A program made the translations under genes and the position numbers. 64,000 bases of DNA from Mycobacterium sherrisii (GTDB lineage: Bacteria > Actinomycetota > Actinomycetes > Mycobacteriales > Mycobacteriaceae), in assembly GCF_002102355.1 (NCBI RefSeq), contig NZ_LQPT01000081.1:244086-308085 (forward strand), written 5' to 3'. Below are positions 49,288 to 60,797 of the stretch, piece by piece. A model generated the notes under the pieces. It was not told the DNA's origin, made no database searches, and saw only the letters and a list, made by a program, of their open reading frames with translations. Each line of letters opens with the position of its first letter. Positions within the stretch are counted from its first letter, which is position 1.

Positions 49288-49365
49288 GCAAACCACCCGC
49301 CGATATCCGGAACCAGTGGTACCGGGTAATCTCGAGGTCATCGCGGAGATTAGGGGAGGGCGCAC

Positions 49366-50199
49366 ATGCAGGGATTCGCCGGCAAGGTGGCCGTGGTCAC
49401 CGGCGCGGGCTCGGGCATCGGCCAGGCGCTGGCCGTCGAGCTGGCCCGCTCGGGTGCCAGCGTGGCGATCAGCGACGTCAATGTCGAGGGGCTGACGCAG
49501 ACCGAGGAACGGCTGCAGGCCATCGGGGCAACGGTGCAGGCCGATCGGCTCGACGTGACCGAGCGCGAGGCCTTCCTGGCCTACGCCGAGGCGGTCAACG
49601 AGCGCTTCGGCAAGGTCAACCAGGTCTACAACAATGCGGGCGTCGCCTACACCGGTGACATCGAGGTCAGCCACTTCAAGGACATCGAGCGGGTGATGGA
49701 CGTCGACTTCTGGGGCGTCGTCAACGGCACCAAAGCCTTCCTCCCCCACCTGATCGCCTCCGGCGACGGCCATGTGATCAACATCTCCAGCGTGTTCGGG
49801 TTGTTTGCGGTGCCCAGCCAGGCCGCCTACAACGCGGCAAAGTTCGCCGTCCGCGGCTTCACCGAGGCGCTACGCCAGGAGATGCAGGTGGCCGGTCACC
49901 CCGTGAAGGTCACCACGGTGCACCCCGGCGGCATCAAGACCGGGATCGCGCGCAACGCCACCGCCGCGGAGGGACTCGACGCGGCCGAACTGGCCAAGAC
50001 GTTCGACAAGCGGATGGCCAGCACCACCCCCGAGCGGGCCGCCCAGGTCATCCTCGATGGGGTCCGCAAGAACAAGGCCCGGGTGCTCGTCGGCACCGAC
50101 GCCAAAGTGCTCGACGCGCTGGTGCGGCTGACCGGCCCGGGCTATCAGCGGCTGTTCAGCCCCGTCACCCGTCGGGTCGCCGTCACGAAGAAGCGCTAG
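49366..50199 (+). CDS. Short-chain dehydrogenase/reductase, copy 2 (Rv1245c orthologue)
   Basis: 277 aa, one longer than Rv1245c. Same SDR layout as the preceding gene: TGAGSGIG (12-19), NNAG (89-92), Ser141/142, Tyr155 and Lys159 (YNAAK), DVN after the second strand pointing to NAD(H). GGGGAGGG just upstream of ATG 49366 is a strong ribosome-binding site. It follows copy 1 by 78 bases and may be co-transcribed. It converges on lpqZ, 5 bases away. Substrate unknown. Confidence 0.9.
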   Translation: MQGFAGKVAVVTGAGSGIGQALAVELARSGASVAISDVNVEGLTQTEERLQAIGATVQADRLDVTEREAFLAYAEAVNERFGKVNQVYNNAGVAYTGDIEVSHFKDIERVMDVDFWGVVNGTKAFLPHLIASGDGHVINISSVFGLFAVPSQAAYNAAKFAVRGFTEALRQEMQVAGHPVKVTTVHPGGIKTGIARNATAAEGLDAAELAKTFDKRMASTTPERAAQVILDGVRKNKARVLVGTDAKVLDALVRLTGPGYQRLFSPVTRRVAVTKKR

Positions 50200-50204
50200 A
50201 CCCT

Positions 50205-51077
50205 TCACCGCCCCAGCGGATGTTCGGCAAGCCAACCGCTGGCAACCGCCTGCGGGTCGGCCCCACCGGCGACTTGCCGGCGCATCTCGGCCAGGGCCGC
50301 GGTGTCCAGCACGCCCGCCACCTCGTTGATCGCCAGCACCTGCCGATCGGTCAGCACGTTGCGCCGGTACAGCGGCACCACATTCTGCGCCTGGATCAGG
50401 GCGGGCTTGCCGTCGGCGAGCGGCACCAGATCGCCCGGCAGCGCCGGGTCGGCGGTGGTGGTCCATCCCGCGGCCACCTGTCCGGACCGCAACGCAGCGA
50501 ACATCGTTGCGCCGTCCGGGAATTCGCGCGGAACCGGCATTCGGCAGGTGCCGACCACCGACGGTGTCGGTCGGCCGGCGACGGCCCCGACGGTCAACCC
50601 GGCGCAGTGCTTGGCCAGCGTGCTCAGATCCGCGCTGCGGTCCTGGCCGCCCCACGCCTTGGCGGTCGGCTGCGCCACCAGCAATACCGGTTTGTCCTCG
50701 GCGGCCGTGGTGTAGTCCCCGGCGGCGATGCCCTCGGGCAGCGCCGCCACCATCGCGCGGTAGACCTCGGCGTCGGAGCGCGCCGTGGCCCCGGGCTGCA
50801 GGGCCTGCAGGGTTTGACCGGTCAACGCGGGAGCGACGCCGAACGCACCCGAGTCCAGCCGTGCCATCGGGTCGTCGGCGATTTCGGTTCGTGCCGGGAA
50901 GCCGTACGACCGCAGTGCCGCGGCGTAGACGCCGGCCAGCAACACCGACAAGTCGTCCTTTTTCGAGCCGACGACCACCTCGGGCGTTCCGTAATGGCCA
51001 GCGGATGTGCAACCGGCGCAGCACGCGGCGGCGAGCAGGGCTGCGGCCAGCAACGCCGCCAGCCTGCCGGTCTTCAC
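50205..51077 (-). CDS. lpqZ: Lipoprotein LpqZ (OpuAC-type substrate-binding protein)
   Basis: 290 aa (286 in M. tuberculosis). Signal peptide with lipobox AGC (Cys23), then a periplasmic-type binding fold of the glycine-betaine/osmoprotectant (OpuAC) family: EVVVGSKKDDLSVLLAGVYAAAL, SGQVAAGWTTTADPAL, PLYRRNVLTDRQVLAINEV. No permease or ATPase genes adjoin it, so if it binds a quaternary amine it must work with a transporter elsewhere or as an orphan. GTG start overlaps the malic enzyme stop by 4 bases (GTGA). Confidence 0.88.
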   Translation of the reverse strand: MKTGRLAALLAAALLAAACCAGCTSAGHYGTPEVVVGSKKDDLSVLLAGVYAAALRSYGFPARTEIADDPMARLDSGAFGVAPALTGQTLQALQPGATARSDAEVYRAMVAALPEGIAAGDYTTAAEDKPVLLVAQPTAKAWGGQDRSADLSTLAKHCAGLTVGAVAGRPTPSVVGTCRMPVPREFPDGATMFAALRSGQVAAGWTTTADPALPGDLVPLADGKPALIQAQNVVPLYRRNVLTDRQVLAINEVAGVLDTAALAEMRRQVAGGADPQAVASGWLAEHPLGR

Positions 51078-52246
51078 GCCGTGTTGTCTGCGGCCCGTGC
51101 CACGGCCTGAGCCACCGCCTTGCCGACCCGCATGTCCAGCGGACTCGGCACGATCCGGTCCGGGGCGAGCTCGTCGCTGACGACAGAGAAAATCGCCTCG
51201 GCCGCGGCCACCATCATGTTCTCGGTGATCCGCCGCGCCCCCGCATCCAGCGCGCCGCGGAACACCCCGGGGAACGCCAGCACGTTGTTGATCTGATTCG
51301 GGAAGTCGCTGCGGCCGGTGGCCACCACGGCGGCGTGGCGGGCCGCGACGTCGGGCTGAATTTCCGGGTCGGGGTTGGACAGCGCGAACACAATGCTTTC
51401 GGGCGCCATGGTGGCAATGAGTTCCTCCGGCACGACGCCGGCCGACACCCCGAGGAACACGTCGGCTTCCTTGAGCGCCTCCACCATGCCGCCGGTCAGT
51501 CCGCGCGGATTGCTGCTGCGCGCCAGGTCGGTCTTGACGACGTTCATATCGTCGCGGCCGGCGTGCAAGATGCCCTGCGAGTCAAGCACCGTGATATCCG
51601 AAACACCCATCGCCAGAAGCAGTTTCGAGCACGCCACGCCCGCGGCCCCGGCGCCGGACACGACCACGCGCATCGACCCCATGTCGCGGCCGAGCAACTT
51701 GGCAGCGCCCATCAGCGCGGCCAGCACCACGATCGCGGTGCCGTGCTGGTCGTCGTGCATGACCGGGCAATCCAGCGCGTCGATCACGCGTCGTTCGATC
51801 TCGAAGCAACGCGGCGCGGAGATGTCCTCGAGGTTCACCGCACCGAACGTCGGCCGCAATCGCACCAGTGTTTCCACGATCTCGTCGGGATCCTTGGTGT
51901 CCAGCACGATCGGGATCGCGTTGAGGTCGGCGAACTGCTTGAACAGCGCGCTCTTGCCCTCCATCACCGGCAGCGCCGCGGCGGGTCCGATGTCGCCGAG
52001 GCCCAAGACCGCGCTGCCGTCGCTGACCACGGCCACCAGCCGGTTCGCCCAGGTGTAGCGGTCGGCCAGGGTGTGGTCGGCGGCGATCGCCCGACTGACC
52101 TGCGCGACACCGGGCGTGTAGGCGATCGACAGCGCGCGCTGCGTGTCCAGCGCCGCCTTCATGTCGACCGAAAGCTTCCCACCCACGTGGGCCTCGAAGA
52201 TCTCGTCGTCTCCGATGACTAACGGCGGTGGCACGATTTCGGACAC
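51074..52246 (-). CDS. Malic enzyme, short bacterial (MaeB-N/NAD-dependent) type
   Basis: 390 aa from GTG 52246. N-terminal malic domain (LSIAYTPGVAQVSRAIA with the catalytic Tyr; Lys in MEGKSALFKQF; NLEDISAPRCFEIE metal-binding acids; MHDDQHGTAIV) and a C-terminal Rossmann domain (VSGAGAAGVACSKLLLAMG). It lacks the phosphotransacetylase-like extension of full MaeB. It decarboxylates malate to pyruvate with NAD(P)+. It differs from the longer M. tuberculosis Mez (Rv2332) and sits where VapBC33/PE_PGRS23 lie in M. tuberculosis. Next to mdh and coupled to lpqZ, it forms part of a malate-handling cluster. Confidence 0.9.
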   Translation of the reverse strand: MSEIVPPPLVIGDDEIFEAHVGGKLSVDMKAALDTQRALSIAYTPGVAQVSRAIAADHTLADRYTWANRLVAVVSDGSAVLGLGDIGPAAALPVMEGKSALFKQFADLNAIPIVLDTKDPDEIVETLVRLRPTFGAVNLEDISAPRCFEIERRVIDALDCPVMHDDQHGTAIVVLAALMGAAKLLGRDMGSMRVVVSGAGAAGVACSKLLLAMGVSDITVLDSQGILHAGRDDMNVVKTDLARSSNPRGLTGGMVEALKEADVFLGVSAGVVPEELIATMAPESIVFALSNPDPEIQPDVAARHAAVVATGRSDFPNQINNVLAFPGVFRGALDAGARRITENMMVAAAEAIFSVVSDELAPDRIVPSPLDMRVGKAVAQAVARAADNTA

Positions 52247-52283
52247 GCGCCCAGGGTACTGACTATCGATTAGCGGGCCTAAT

Positions 52284-53273
52284 TCAGATCAGCTTGAGCT
52301 CGGTGACCGCATTGCGCTCGTCGACCAGCTCGGCGGTGGTCTTGTCGATGCGGCCGCGGGAGAACTCGTCGATGTCCAGACCTTGCACGATCGACCAGTT
52401 GCCGTCGGAGGTGGTCACCGGGAACGACGACACGATGCCCTCCGGCACGCCGTAGGAGCCGTCGGAGAAGACCGCCATCGACACCCAGTCGCCGTCCGGG
52501 CTGCCCAGCAGCCAGTCGCGGGCGGCGTCGACGGTGGCCGACGCGGCCGAGGCGGCCGACGAGGCGCCGCGGGCATCGATGATCGCCGCACCCCGCTTGG
52601 CGACCGTCGGGATGAAATCGTTTTCGATCCAGTCCTGGTCGTTGACGACCTCGGCCGCGTTCTTGCCGCCGATCTCCGCGTGGAAGATGTCGGGATACTG
52701 CGTGGCCGAGTGGTTACCCCAGATGGTCACCTTGTTGATGTCGGTGACGGCGGCGCCGGTCTTCTTGGCCAGCTGCGAGATCGCCCGGTTGTGGTCCAGG
52801 CGGGTCAGCGCGGAGAACCGCTCCTTGGGGATGTCGGGGGCGTTGCTCAGCGCGATCAGCGCGTTGGTGTTGGCCGGGTTGCCGGTCACGCCGATGCGGA
52901 CGTCGTCGGCAGCGACCGCGTTGAGGGCCTTGCCCTGGGCGGTGAAGATCGCGCCGTTGGCCTCCAGCAGGTCGCTGCGCTCCATGCCCGGGCCGCGCGG
53001 GCGCGCGCCGACCAGCAGCGCCAGGTTCACCCCGTCGAAGATCTTGTTCGCGTCGGCGCCGATCTCGACGCCGGACAGTAGCGGGAAGGCGCAGTCGTCG
53101 AGTTCCATCACGACGCCCTCGAGCGCCTTGAGCGCCGGTTCGATCTCGAGCAGCCGCAACTCGATCGGGCGGTCGGGGCCCAGCAGCGAGCCGCTGGCAA
53201 GGCGGAACAACAGGCTGTAGCCGATCTGGCCGGCGGCGCCGGTGACGGCCACCTTGAGTGGACTTGCGCTCAC
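52284..53273 (-). CDS. mdh: Malate dehydrogenase
   Basis: 329 aa from GTG 53273, exactly the M. tuberculosis length. NAD-binding [17 protein letters not shown], substrate-loop arginines in [30 protein letters not shown] and the catalytic His in [11 protein letters not shown]. Cytoplasmic; interconverts malate and oxaloacetate with NAD. AAAAGGAG lies about 10 bases before the GTG. mdh was reported as cAMP-responsive in M. tuberculosis under low oxygen, which is notable beside the cAMP genes of this window. Divergent from corA; 37 bases separate its stop from the malic enzyme start. Confidence 0.95.
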   Translation of the reverse strand: MSASPLKVAVTGAAGQIGYSLLFRLASGSLLGPDRPIELRLLEIEPALKALEGVVMELDDCAFPLLSGVEIGADANKIFDGVNLALLVGARPRGPGMERSDLLEANGAIFTAQGKALNAVAADDVRIGVTGNPANTNALIALSNAPDIPKERFSALTRLDHNRAISQLAKKTGAAVTDINKVTIWGNHSATQYPDIFHAEIGGKNAAEVVNDQDWIENDFIPTVAKRGAAIIDARGASSAASAASATVDAARDWLLGSPDGDWVSMAVFSDGSYGVPEGIVSSFPVTTSDGNWSIVQGLDIDEFSRGRIDKTTAELVDERNAVTELKLI

Positions 53274-53518
53274 GTCGGTGTGCTCCTTTTGGGAGAAGGG
53301 CTTCAAAATGCAGTAGCGGTTGCCCACGAAACTAGCGCACTCCCACCGACCCGAATCCTTCGGTCCTCGACCACTGCAGGGCCGCCGCGCATTCGTCTTT
53401 GCCGGCGCGGTGAGCGCAGCCGTTCCGCCACCGCGGCACACTATTTCAAGACCCGTTTTGCCAGCGCGCGTAGCATTGAGCACCGCGCTGCCACTCCCGG
53501 GTGCGACTGGAGGTTGAG

Positions 53519-54619
53519 GTGTTCGAGGGTTTCGATGCACTCCCCGAAGCGCTTCGAACGATTGCGCATGAGCCGACGTCCAAACCCGCGCCGGAATCGC
53601 CCCCGCCGCACGTGGCCCTGGTCGACTGCGCGGTCTACGTGGAGGGCCAGCGGCTGCCCGGCACGTTCACCTACGAGGCCGCCGACAGCAAGGTGCACCA
53701 GATCGAGACGCTGGGGCACGAGGCGTTCGTCTGGGTCGGCTTGCACGAGCCCGACGACGTCCAGATGAAAGAGGTTGCGGACGTTTTCGGCTTGCACCCG
53801 CTGGCCGTCGAGGACGCCGTGTGCGCTCACCAACGCCCCAAGCTGGAACGCTACGACGGCACGTTGGTGCTGGTGCTCAAGACGGTCAAATACGTGCCGC
53901 ACGAGTCCGTGGCGTTGGCCCGCGAAATCGTGCAAAGCGGCGAGGTGATGATCTTCGTCGGCCGCAACTTCGTGGTCACGGTGCGTCACGGTGACCACAG
54001 CGGACTGGCCGACGTGCGCAGGCGGATGGAAGCCGACGGTGCACAGCTGAGGCTGGGGCCGTTCGCGGTGATGCACGCGATCGCCGACTACGTGGTGGAC
54101 CACTACCTCGAGGTGACCCGGCTGATGGAAGCCGACATCGACAGCATCGAGGAGGTGGCGTTCGCGCCCGGCCGCAAGATCGACGTCGAACCGATCTATC
54201 TGCTCAAGCGGGAGGTCGTCGAGTTACGCCGGTGCGTCAATCCGTTGTCGGCGGCCTTCCATCGCATGCAGATGGAGAACAAGGATCTGATCTCCAAAGA
54301 GGTGCGGCGCTATCTGCGCGACGTCGGCGACCACCATTCCGAGGCCGCCGACCAGATCGCCAGTTACGACGACATGCTCAACTCGCTGGTTCAGGCGGCG
54401 CTGGCGCGAGTCGGCATGCAGCAGAACAACGATATGCGCAAGATGGCCGCCTGGGCCGGTATCTTGGCGGTGCCCACCATGGTCGCCGCCATCTACGGGA
54501 TGAACTTTCACTTCATGCCCGAACTGGACTGGACGTGGGGCTACCCGGGCGTGATGGGCCTGATGACCCTGGCCTGCCTGGTGCTGTACTTCCAATTCCG
54601 CAGGAACAACTGGCTTTAG
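53519..54619 (+). CDS. corA: Magnesium/cobalt transporter CorA
   Basis: 366 aa from GTG 53519, the length of Rv1239c. GGAGG is 5 bases upstream, which selects this start over GTG 53501. A large cytoplasmic alpha/beta domain, long stalk helices ([37 protein letters not shown]), then two C-terminal membrane helices with the selectivity motif YGMN (GMN at 327-329) and the following FMPE loop. Pentameric channel for Mg2+ influx in the inner membrane. Convergent with the SUFU gene with a single base between stop codons. Confidence 0.94.
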   Translation: MFEGFDALPEALRTIAHEPTSKPAPESPPPHVALVDCAVYVEGQRLPGTFTYEAADSKVHQIETLGHEAFVWVGLHEPDDVQMKEVADVFGLHPLAVEDAVCAHQRPKLERYDGTLVLVLKTVKYVPHESVALAREIVQSGEVMIFVGRNFVVTVRHGDHSGLADVRRRMEADGAQLRLGPFAVMHAIADYVVDHYLEVTRLMEADIDSIEEVAFAPGRKIDVEPIYLLKREVVELRRCVNPLSAAFHRMQMENKDLISKEVRRYLRDVGDHHSEAADQIASYDDMLNSLVQAALARVGMQQNNDMRKMAAWAGILAVPTMVAAIYGMNFHFMPELDWTWGYPGVMGLMTLACLVLYFQFRRNNWL

Positions 54620-54620
54620 C

Positions 54621-55226
54621 TCAGTTAGGTTGAGCGGCATGGCGATTCGGGTCGAGCACGTCGACACCGTCGGTGCGCCAGGCCTCCCGCATCGCCTCGG
54701 CACCCTTGAGCCGCACCCACGCCGCCTCGGTCGCGGTGATCGGCGTCGCGGACAGAAACCGCACGGGCTCGCGCGGCGGCTGCAGCGGGCACTGGGCAAT
54801 GTCGCTGGGGCCCAACAGAACCGCCGTGAACGGCACCCGCCGCGACGGTGAAGACCACAGCGGCGAGCCGAGATCGATCAGGGCGTCCGGACCCAGCACC
54901 AATCCGTCGACGACCGGCGCGGCCGCCAGTATCGCCAGGCTGCGGGCGATCCCGGCGACCTCACCGGGATCACGCAGACACAGCGTCACCTCGGCGCGCG
55001 GGCCGCGGTGTGGGTCGGCGACGATCTCGGTGGGATCAACCATCGGCCGGCGCGAGCAGCCGAGCGAGACATAGTGCACCAGCGCCTCGGGGGCGTCCCG
55101 GCGGAAGCGCAGCACCTCGATCGGCTCGGTCCCCAGAAACGTCACGCTGGCCGCGTCGGGCTCGCCCCAGCCGTCGGCGAAGTGGTCGCGCAGGTGTGCC
55201 CGCACCGGGTCGAGGATCGGTGTCAC
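54621..55226 (-). CDS. Suppressor-of-fused (SUFU) domain protein
   Basis: 201 aa. SUFU-like fold: an N-terminal ILDPVRAHLRDHFADGW, the central LVHYVSLGCSRRPM, and a C-terminal FTAVLLGPSDIAQCPLQPPREPVRFLSATPITATEAAWVRLKGAEAMREAW. Bacterial SUFU proteins have no established role; in actinobacteria many resemble immunity-type or protein-binding modules. Its start overlaps the sugC stop by 4 bases, so it is the terminal gene of the lpqY-sugA-sugB-sugC operon. M. tuberculosis lacks a gene here between sugC and corA. Confidence 0.75.
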   Translation of the reverse strand: MTPILDPVRAHLRDHFADGWGEPDAASVTFLGTEPIEVLRFRRDAPEALVHYVSLGCSRRPMVDPTEIVADPHRGPRAEVTLCLRDPGEVAGIARSLAILAAAPVVDGLVLGPDALIDLGSPLWSSPSRRVPFTAVLLGPSDIAQCPLQPPREPVRFLSATPITATEAAWVRLKGAEAMREAWRTDGVDVLDPNRHAAQPN

Positions 55227-56404
55227 TGTTGGCCGGACGCCCGCGGCACGGTCAGGTTAGCACCGGTGTCGGCGTCGAACACGGCGAGTTTTGCGGTGTT
55301 GAAAGCCAATTCGATCCGCTGGCCGGCGGCGGCCTTGGATTCGGCGGGAACCCTTGCCACGAACTGGTTTTCGGCGACTTCCGACTCGGCGGCTACCTCG
55401 TCGAGGCGCGCCGAATGCACATCGGAGTTCGCGATGGTGAAGTACACATATTTATCGGCCCCCAGCGATTCGATCAGGTCGACGGTGACCTCGAAGGTCG
55501 TCGACGTGATGCGCTGGTATCCGTCCAACAGCGCGGCGTCCAGCAGATGCTCGGGCCGCATCCCGACGATGACGTTGTCCGGTCGGGGGTGCTGGGCGAC
55601 CACCTGCTGCGCGTCCGGGCTCAGCAACACCTCGCCGAACGGCAACGCCAGGCCGTTCGTCGTCAAGGTTGCGGGGAAGAAGTTCATCGGCGGCGACCCG
55701 ATGAACCCGGCGACAAACAGGTTCGCCGGCCGTTCGTAGAGCTCTTCGGGCGTGCCGATCTGCTGGGCCACCCCGGCGTGCATCACCACCACCCGGTCGC
55801 CCAGCGTCATCGCCTCGGTCTGGTCATGGGTGACGTAGACGGTGGTGGTGCCCAGCCGGCGCTGCAGCCGGGCGATCTCACCGCGCATCTGGACTCGCAG
55901 CTTGGCGTCCAGGTTGGAAAGCGGCTCGTCCATCAGAAACGCTTTGGGCTGGCGCACGATTGCGCGCCCCATCGCCACCCGCTGCCGTTGTCCGCCCGAC
56001 AGCTGGGACGGTTTGCGGTCCAGAAGTTCGGTCAGGTCAAGGATTTTCGCGGTTTCGGCAACCTTGCGCTCGATGTCGCTCTTTTTCAGCTTCGCCAGCG
56101 TCAGCGGGAAGGCGATGTTCTGCCGGACGGTCATGTGCGGATAGAGCGCGTACGACTGGAACACCATCGCGATATCGCGATCCTTGGGTGCCTTCTCGTT
56201 GACCCGCTGGCCGCCGATGCGCAATTCACCCGACGAGATATCCTCAAGCCCGGCAATCATATTCAGGGTTGTGGTCTTGCCGCAGCCGGATGGCCCGACC
56301 AGGATCAAGAACTCGCCGTCGGCGATGGTGAGGCTCAAGTCGCGCACCGCGGCGTGCCCGTCGGGGTAACTTTTGGTGACGTGCTGCAGCACAATCTCGG
56401 CCAT
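55223..56404 (-). CDS. sugC: Trehalose importer ATPase SugC
   Basis: 393 aa, the same as Rv1238. MalK/UgpC-type ATPase: GPSGCGKT, Q-loop VFQSYALYPHMTV, signature LSGGQRQRVAMGR, Walker B FLMDEPLSNLD, VTHDQTEAM, then a C-terminal TOBE/regulatory domain (about 240-390). Powers the LpqY-SugABC importer that recycles trehalose released by mycolyl transfer (known; needed for M. tuberculosis virulence). Starts 4 bases after sugB. Confidence 0.95.
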   Translation of the reverse strand: MAEIVLQHVTKSYPDGHAAVRDLSLTIADGEFLILVGPSGCGKTTTLNMIAGLEDISSGELRIGGQRVNEKAPKDRDIAMVFQSYALYPHMTVRQNIAFPLTLAKLKKSDIERKVAETAKILDLTELLDRKPSQLSGGQRQRVAMGRAIVRQPKAFLMDEPLSNLDAKLRVQMRGEIARLQRRLGTTTVYVTHDQTEAMTLGDRVVVMHAGVAQQIGTPEELYERPANLFVAGFIGSPPMNFFPATLTTNGLALPFGEVLLSPDAQQVVAQHPRPDNVIVGMRPEHLLDAALLDGYQRITSTTFEVTVDLIESLGADKYVYFTIANSDVHSARLDEVAAESEVAENQFVARVPAESKAAAGQRIELAFNTAKLAVFDADTGANLTVPRASGQQ

Positions 56405-56408
56405 CGCG

Positions 56409-57231
56409 CTATCCCTTCACGGCGCCTGAGGTCAACCCGGCGACAATCCGTCGTTGGAAGATTAGAACAAACACGATGATCGGGACCGTGATCACGATGG
56501 CGCCGGCCGCGATTGATCCCGTCGGCTCCTCGAATTGCGAACTGCCCGGGAAATTGGCAATCGCCACCGGCGCGGTGATCGCCGCCTTGGTGGCGGTCAG
56601 CGACAACGCCAGCAGCAGATCGTTCCAGGCGAAGATGAAGACCAAGATCGCCGCGGTCACCAGGCCGGGCGCGGCGAGCGGGACGATCACCTTGCGGAAC
56701 GCCTGCCCCGGGGTCGCGCCGTCCATTTTCGCCGCCCGTTCCAGGTCCCACGGGATCTCCCGAAAGAACGCCGACAGGGTATACATGGCCAGCGGCAGCG
56801 CGAAGGTGATGTACGGCAGAATCAAGCCCGGCCAAGTGTCGAAAAGTCCTAGCCAACGCTCGATTTCGAATAGCGGAGTGACCAGCGAGATGGCCGGGAA
56901 CATGGTGATCAGCAGCGCGGACCCGACCAACAGCCGCTTGCCGGGAAAGTTCAGCCGGGCGATGGCGTAGGCCGCCATCGCCCCGAGCAGCACGGCGACC
57001 GCGGTGGCGATCAGCGCGATCCCGACGGAGTTGAGCAACGCCGACGTGAAAAAGTCGCCGCGGAAGATGCCGCGGTAGTTTTCCAGGGTCACCGACGACG
57101 GAATCAGCTTGCCGTCCTTGACCATTGACGTCGGCTTGAGCGACAGACTAAGAATCCACAGCACCGGCAGCAGGGCATACAGCACGACCAGGGCATCGAT
57201 GACCGCCCAGCGGGCGGCGCGGCGGGTCGAC

Positions 57232-57242
<11 letters not shown>
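56409..57242 (-). CDS. sugB: Trehalose importer permease SugB
   Basis: 277 aa from ATG 57242; an in-frame GTG at 57248 would add two residues. MalG-type permease with six membrane helices and the EAA coupling loop [32 protein letters not shown], which contacts SugC. The 5' end overlaps sugA by 11 bases, consistent with coupled translation. Inner membrane, dimer with SugA. Confidence 0.94.
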
Positions 57243-60082
<2,840 letters not shown>

Positions 60083-60168
60083 CAGCGCTCATTCTCCTCC
60101 GACGTGGCCGTGTTTTCACCCCGGCCCTCCCACCCTATCGGGGTCCGCCGCAGGCTAGGTTGAACACC

Positions 60169-60738
60169 ATGACGGGTCCAGTGGGCGGTAGCGGCGACGA
60201 CGCCGCGGATGCACGCGCGGCCGGCGGTCAGCACCCCCAACAGCCAGGCTGGGCAGCGCCGTGGGATGCCCCGCCACCGGCGGGCCCGGCGCCCGGTTAC
60301 CCCGGCGGCGAACATCCCGGCTACCTGGGCGAATATCCGCCATTCACTCCGCCGTTCGGCTACCAGCAGCCGCCCGGTCCGGCGGAACCACCCCCGCAAT
60401 TAGGCGGCCCGCCAACCGGCTGGCAGCGGGTCGACGGTCCGCCGCCCTATCCCGGCGGGTATTACCCGGCTCCGGGCTATCCGGGCGATTACTGGCCGGC
60501 CGACGGCGCCGCGGTCGGCACCAACGGGCTGGCCATCGCGTCGCTGATCGCGTCGTTCACCGGTCTGTTGTGCGGCATCGGCGGAATCGTCGGCATCGTG
60601 CTGGGCACGATCGCACTCGATCAGATCAAGCGCACCCGCCAAGACGGGTACGGCATGGCCGTCGCGGGCATCGTGATCGGCGTCGCGACCCTGATCGTGG
60701 GCTTGATCGTGATGATTTTCGCGGTGCACTCCCATTAG
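60169..60738 (+). CDS. Pro-rich membrane protein with DUF4190 (Rv1233c orthologue)
   Basis: 189 aa from ATG 60169. About 115 residues of Pro/Gly/Tyr-rich cytoplasmic sequence (PPPYPGGYYPAPGYPGDYW) precede a DUF4190 module with two helices (GLAIASLIASFTGLLCGIGGIVGIVLGTIAL, GMAVAGIVIGVATLIVGLIVMIF) joined by a short DQIKRTRQDGYG loop. Function unknown; such Pro-rich proteins often act as scaffolds. Divergent from the Rv1234-like gene. Confidence 0.85.
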   Translation: MTGPVGGSGDDAADARAAGGQHPQQPGWAAPWDAPPPAGPAPGYPGGEHPGYLGEYPPFTPPFGYQQPPGPAEPPPQLGGPPTGWQRVDGPPPYPGGYYPAPGYPGDYWPADGAAVGTNGLAIASLIASFTGLLCGIGGIVGIVLGTIALDQIKRTRQDGYGMAVAGIVIGVATLIVGLIVMIFAVHSH

Positions 60739-60797
60739 AGCGGCTCGCCAGGGCCGGGACGCTGCCATTGGGCACCAGGCTGCCTAGGCTCAACGGC

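Noticed and set aside
50507-52222. 571-codon plus-strand open frame over lpqZ and the malic enzyme
   Set aside because: It is antisense to two well-supported, overlapping genes, and its translation is an Arg/His-rich shadow.
54611-54636. Bidirectional terminator between corA and the SUFU gene
   Set aside because: GCTCA and TGAGC can pair, but only five base pairs around a 7-base loop and without a T-run; too weak to call.
54848-56479. 543-codon plus-strand open frame over SUFU and sugC
   Set aside because: Antisense shadow of sugC; no start signals and no recognisable domains.
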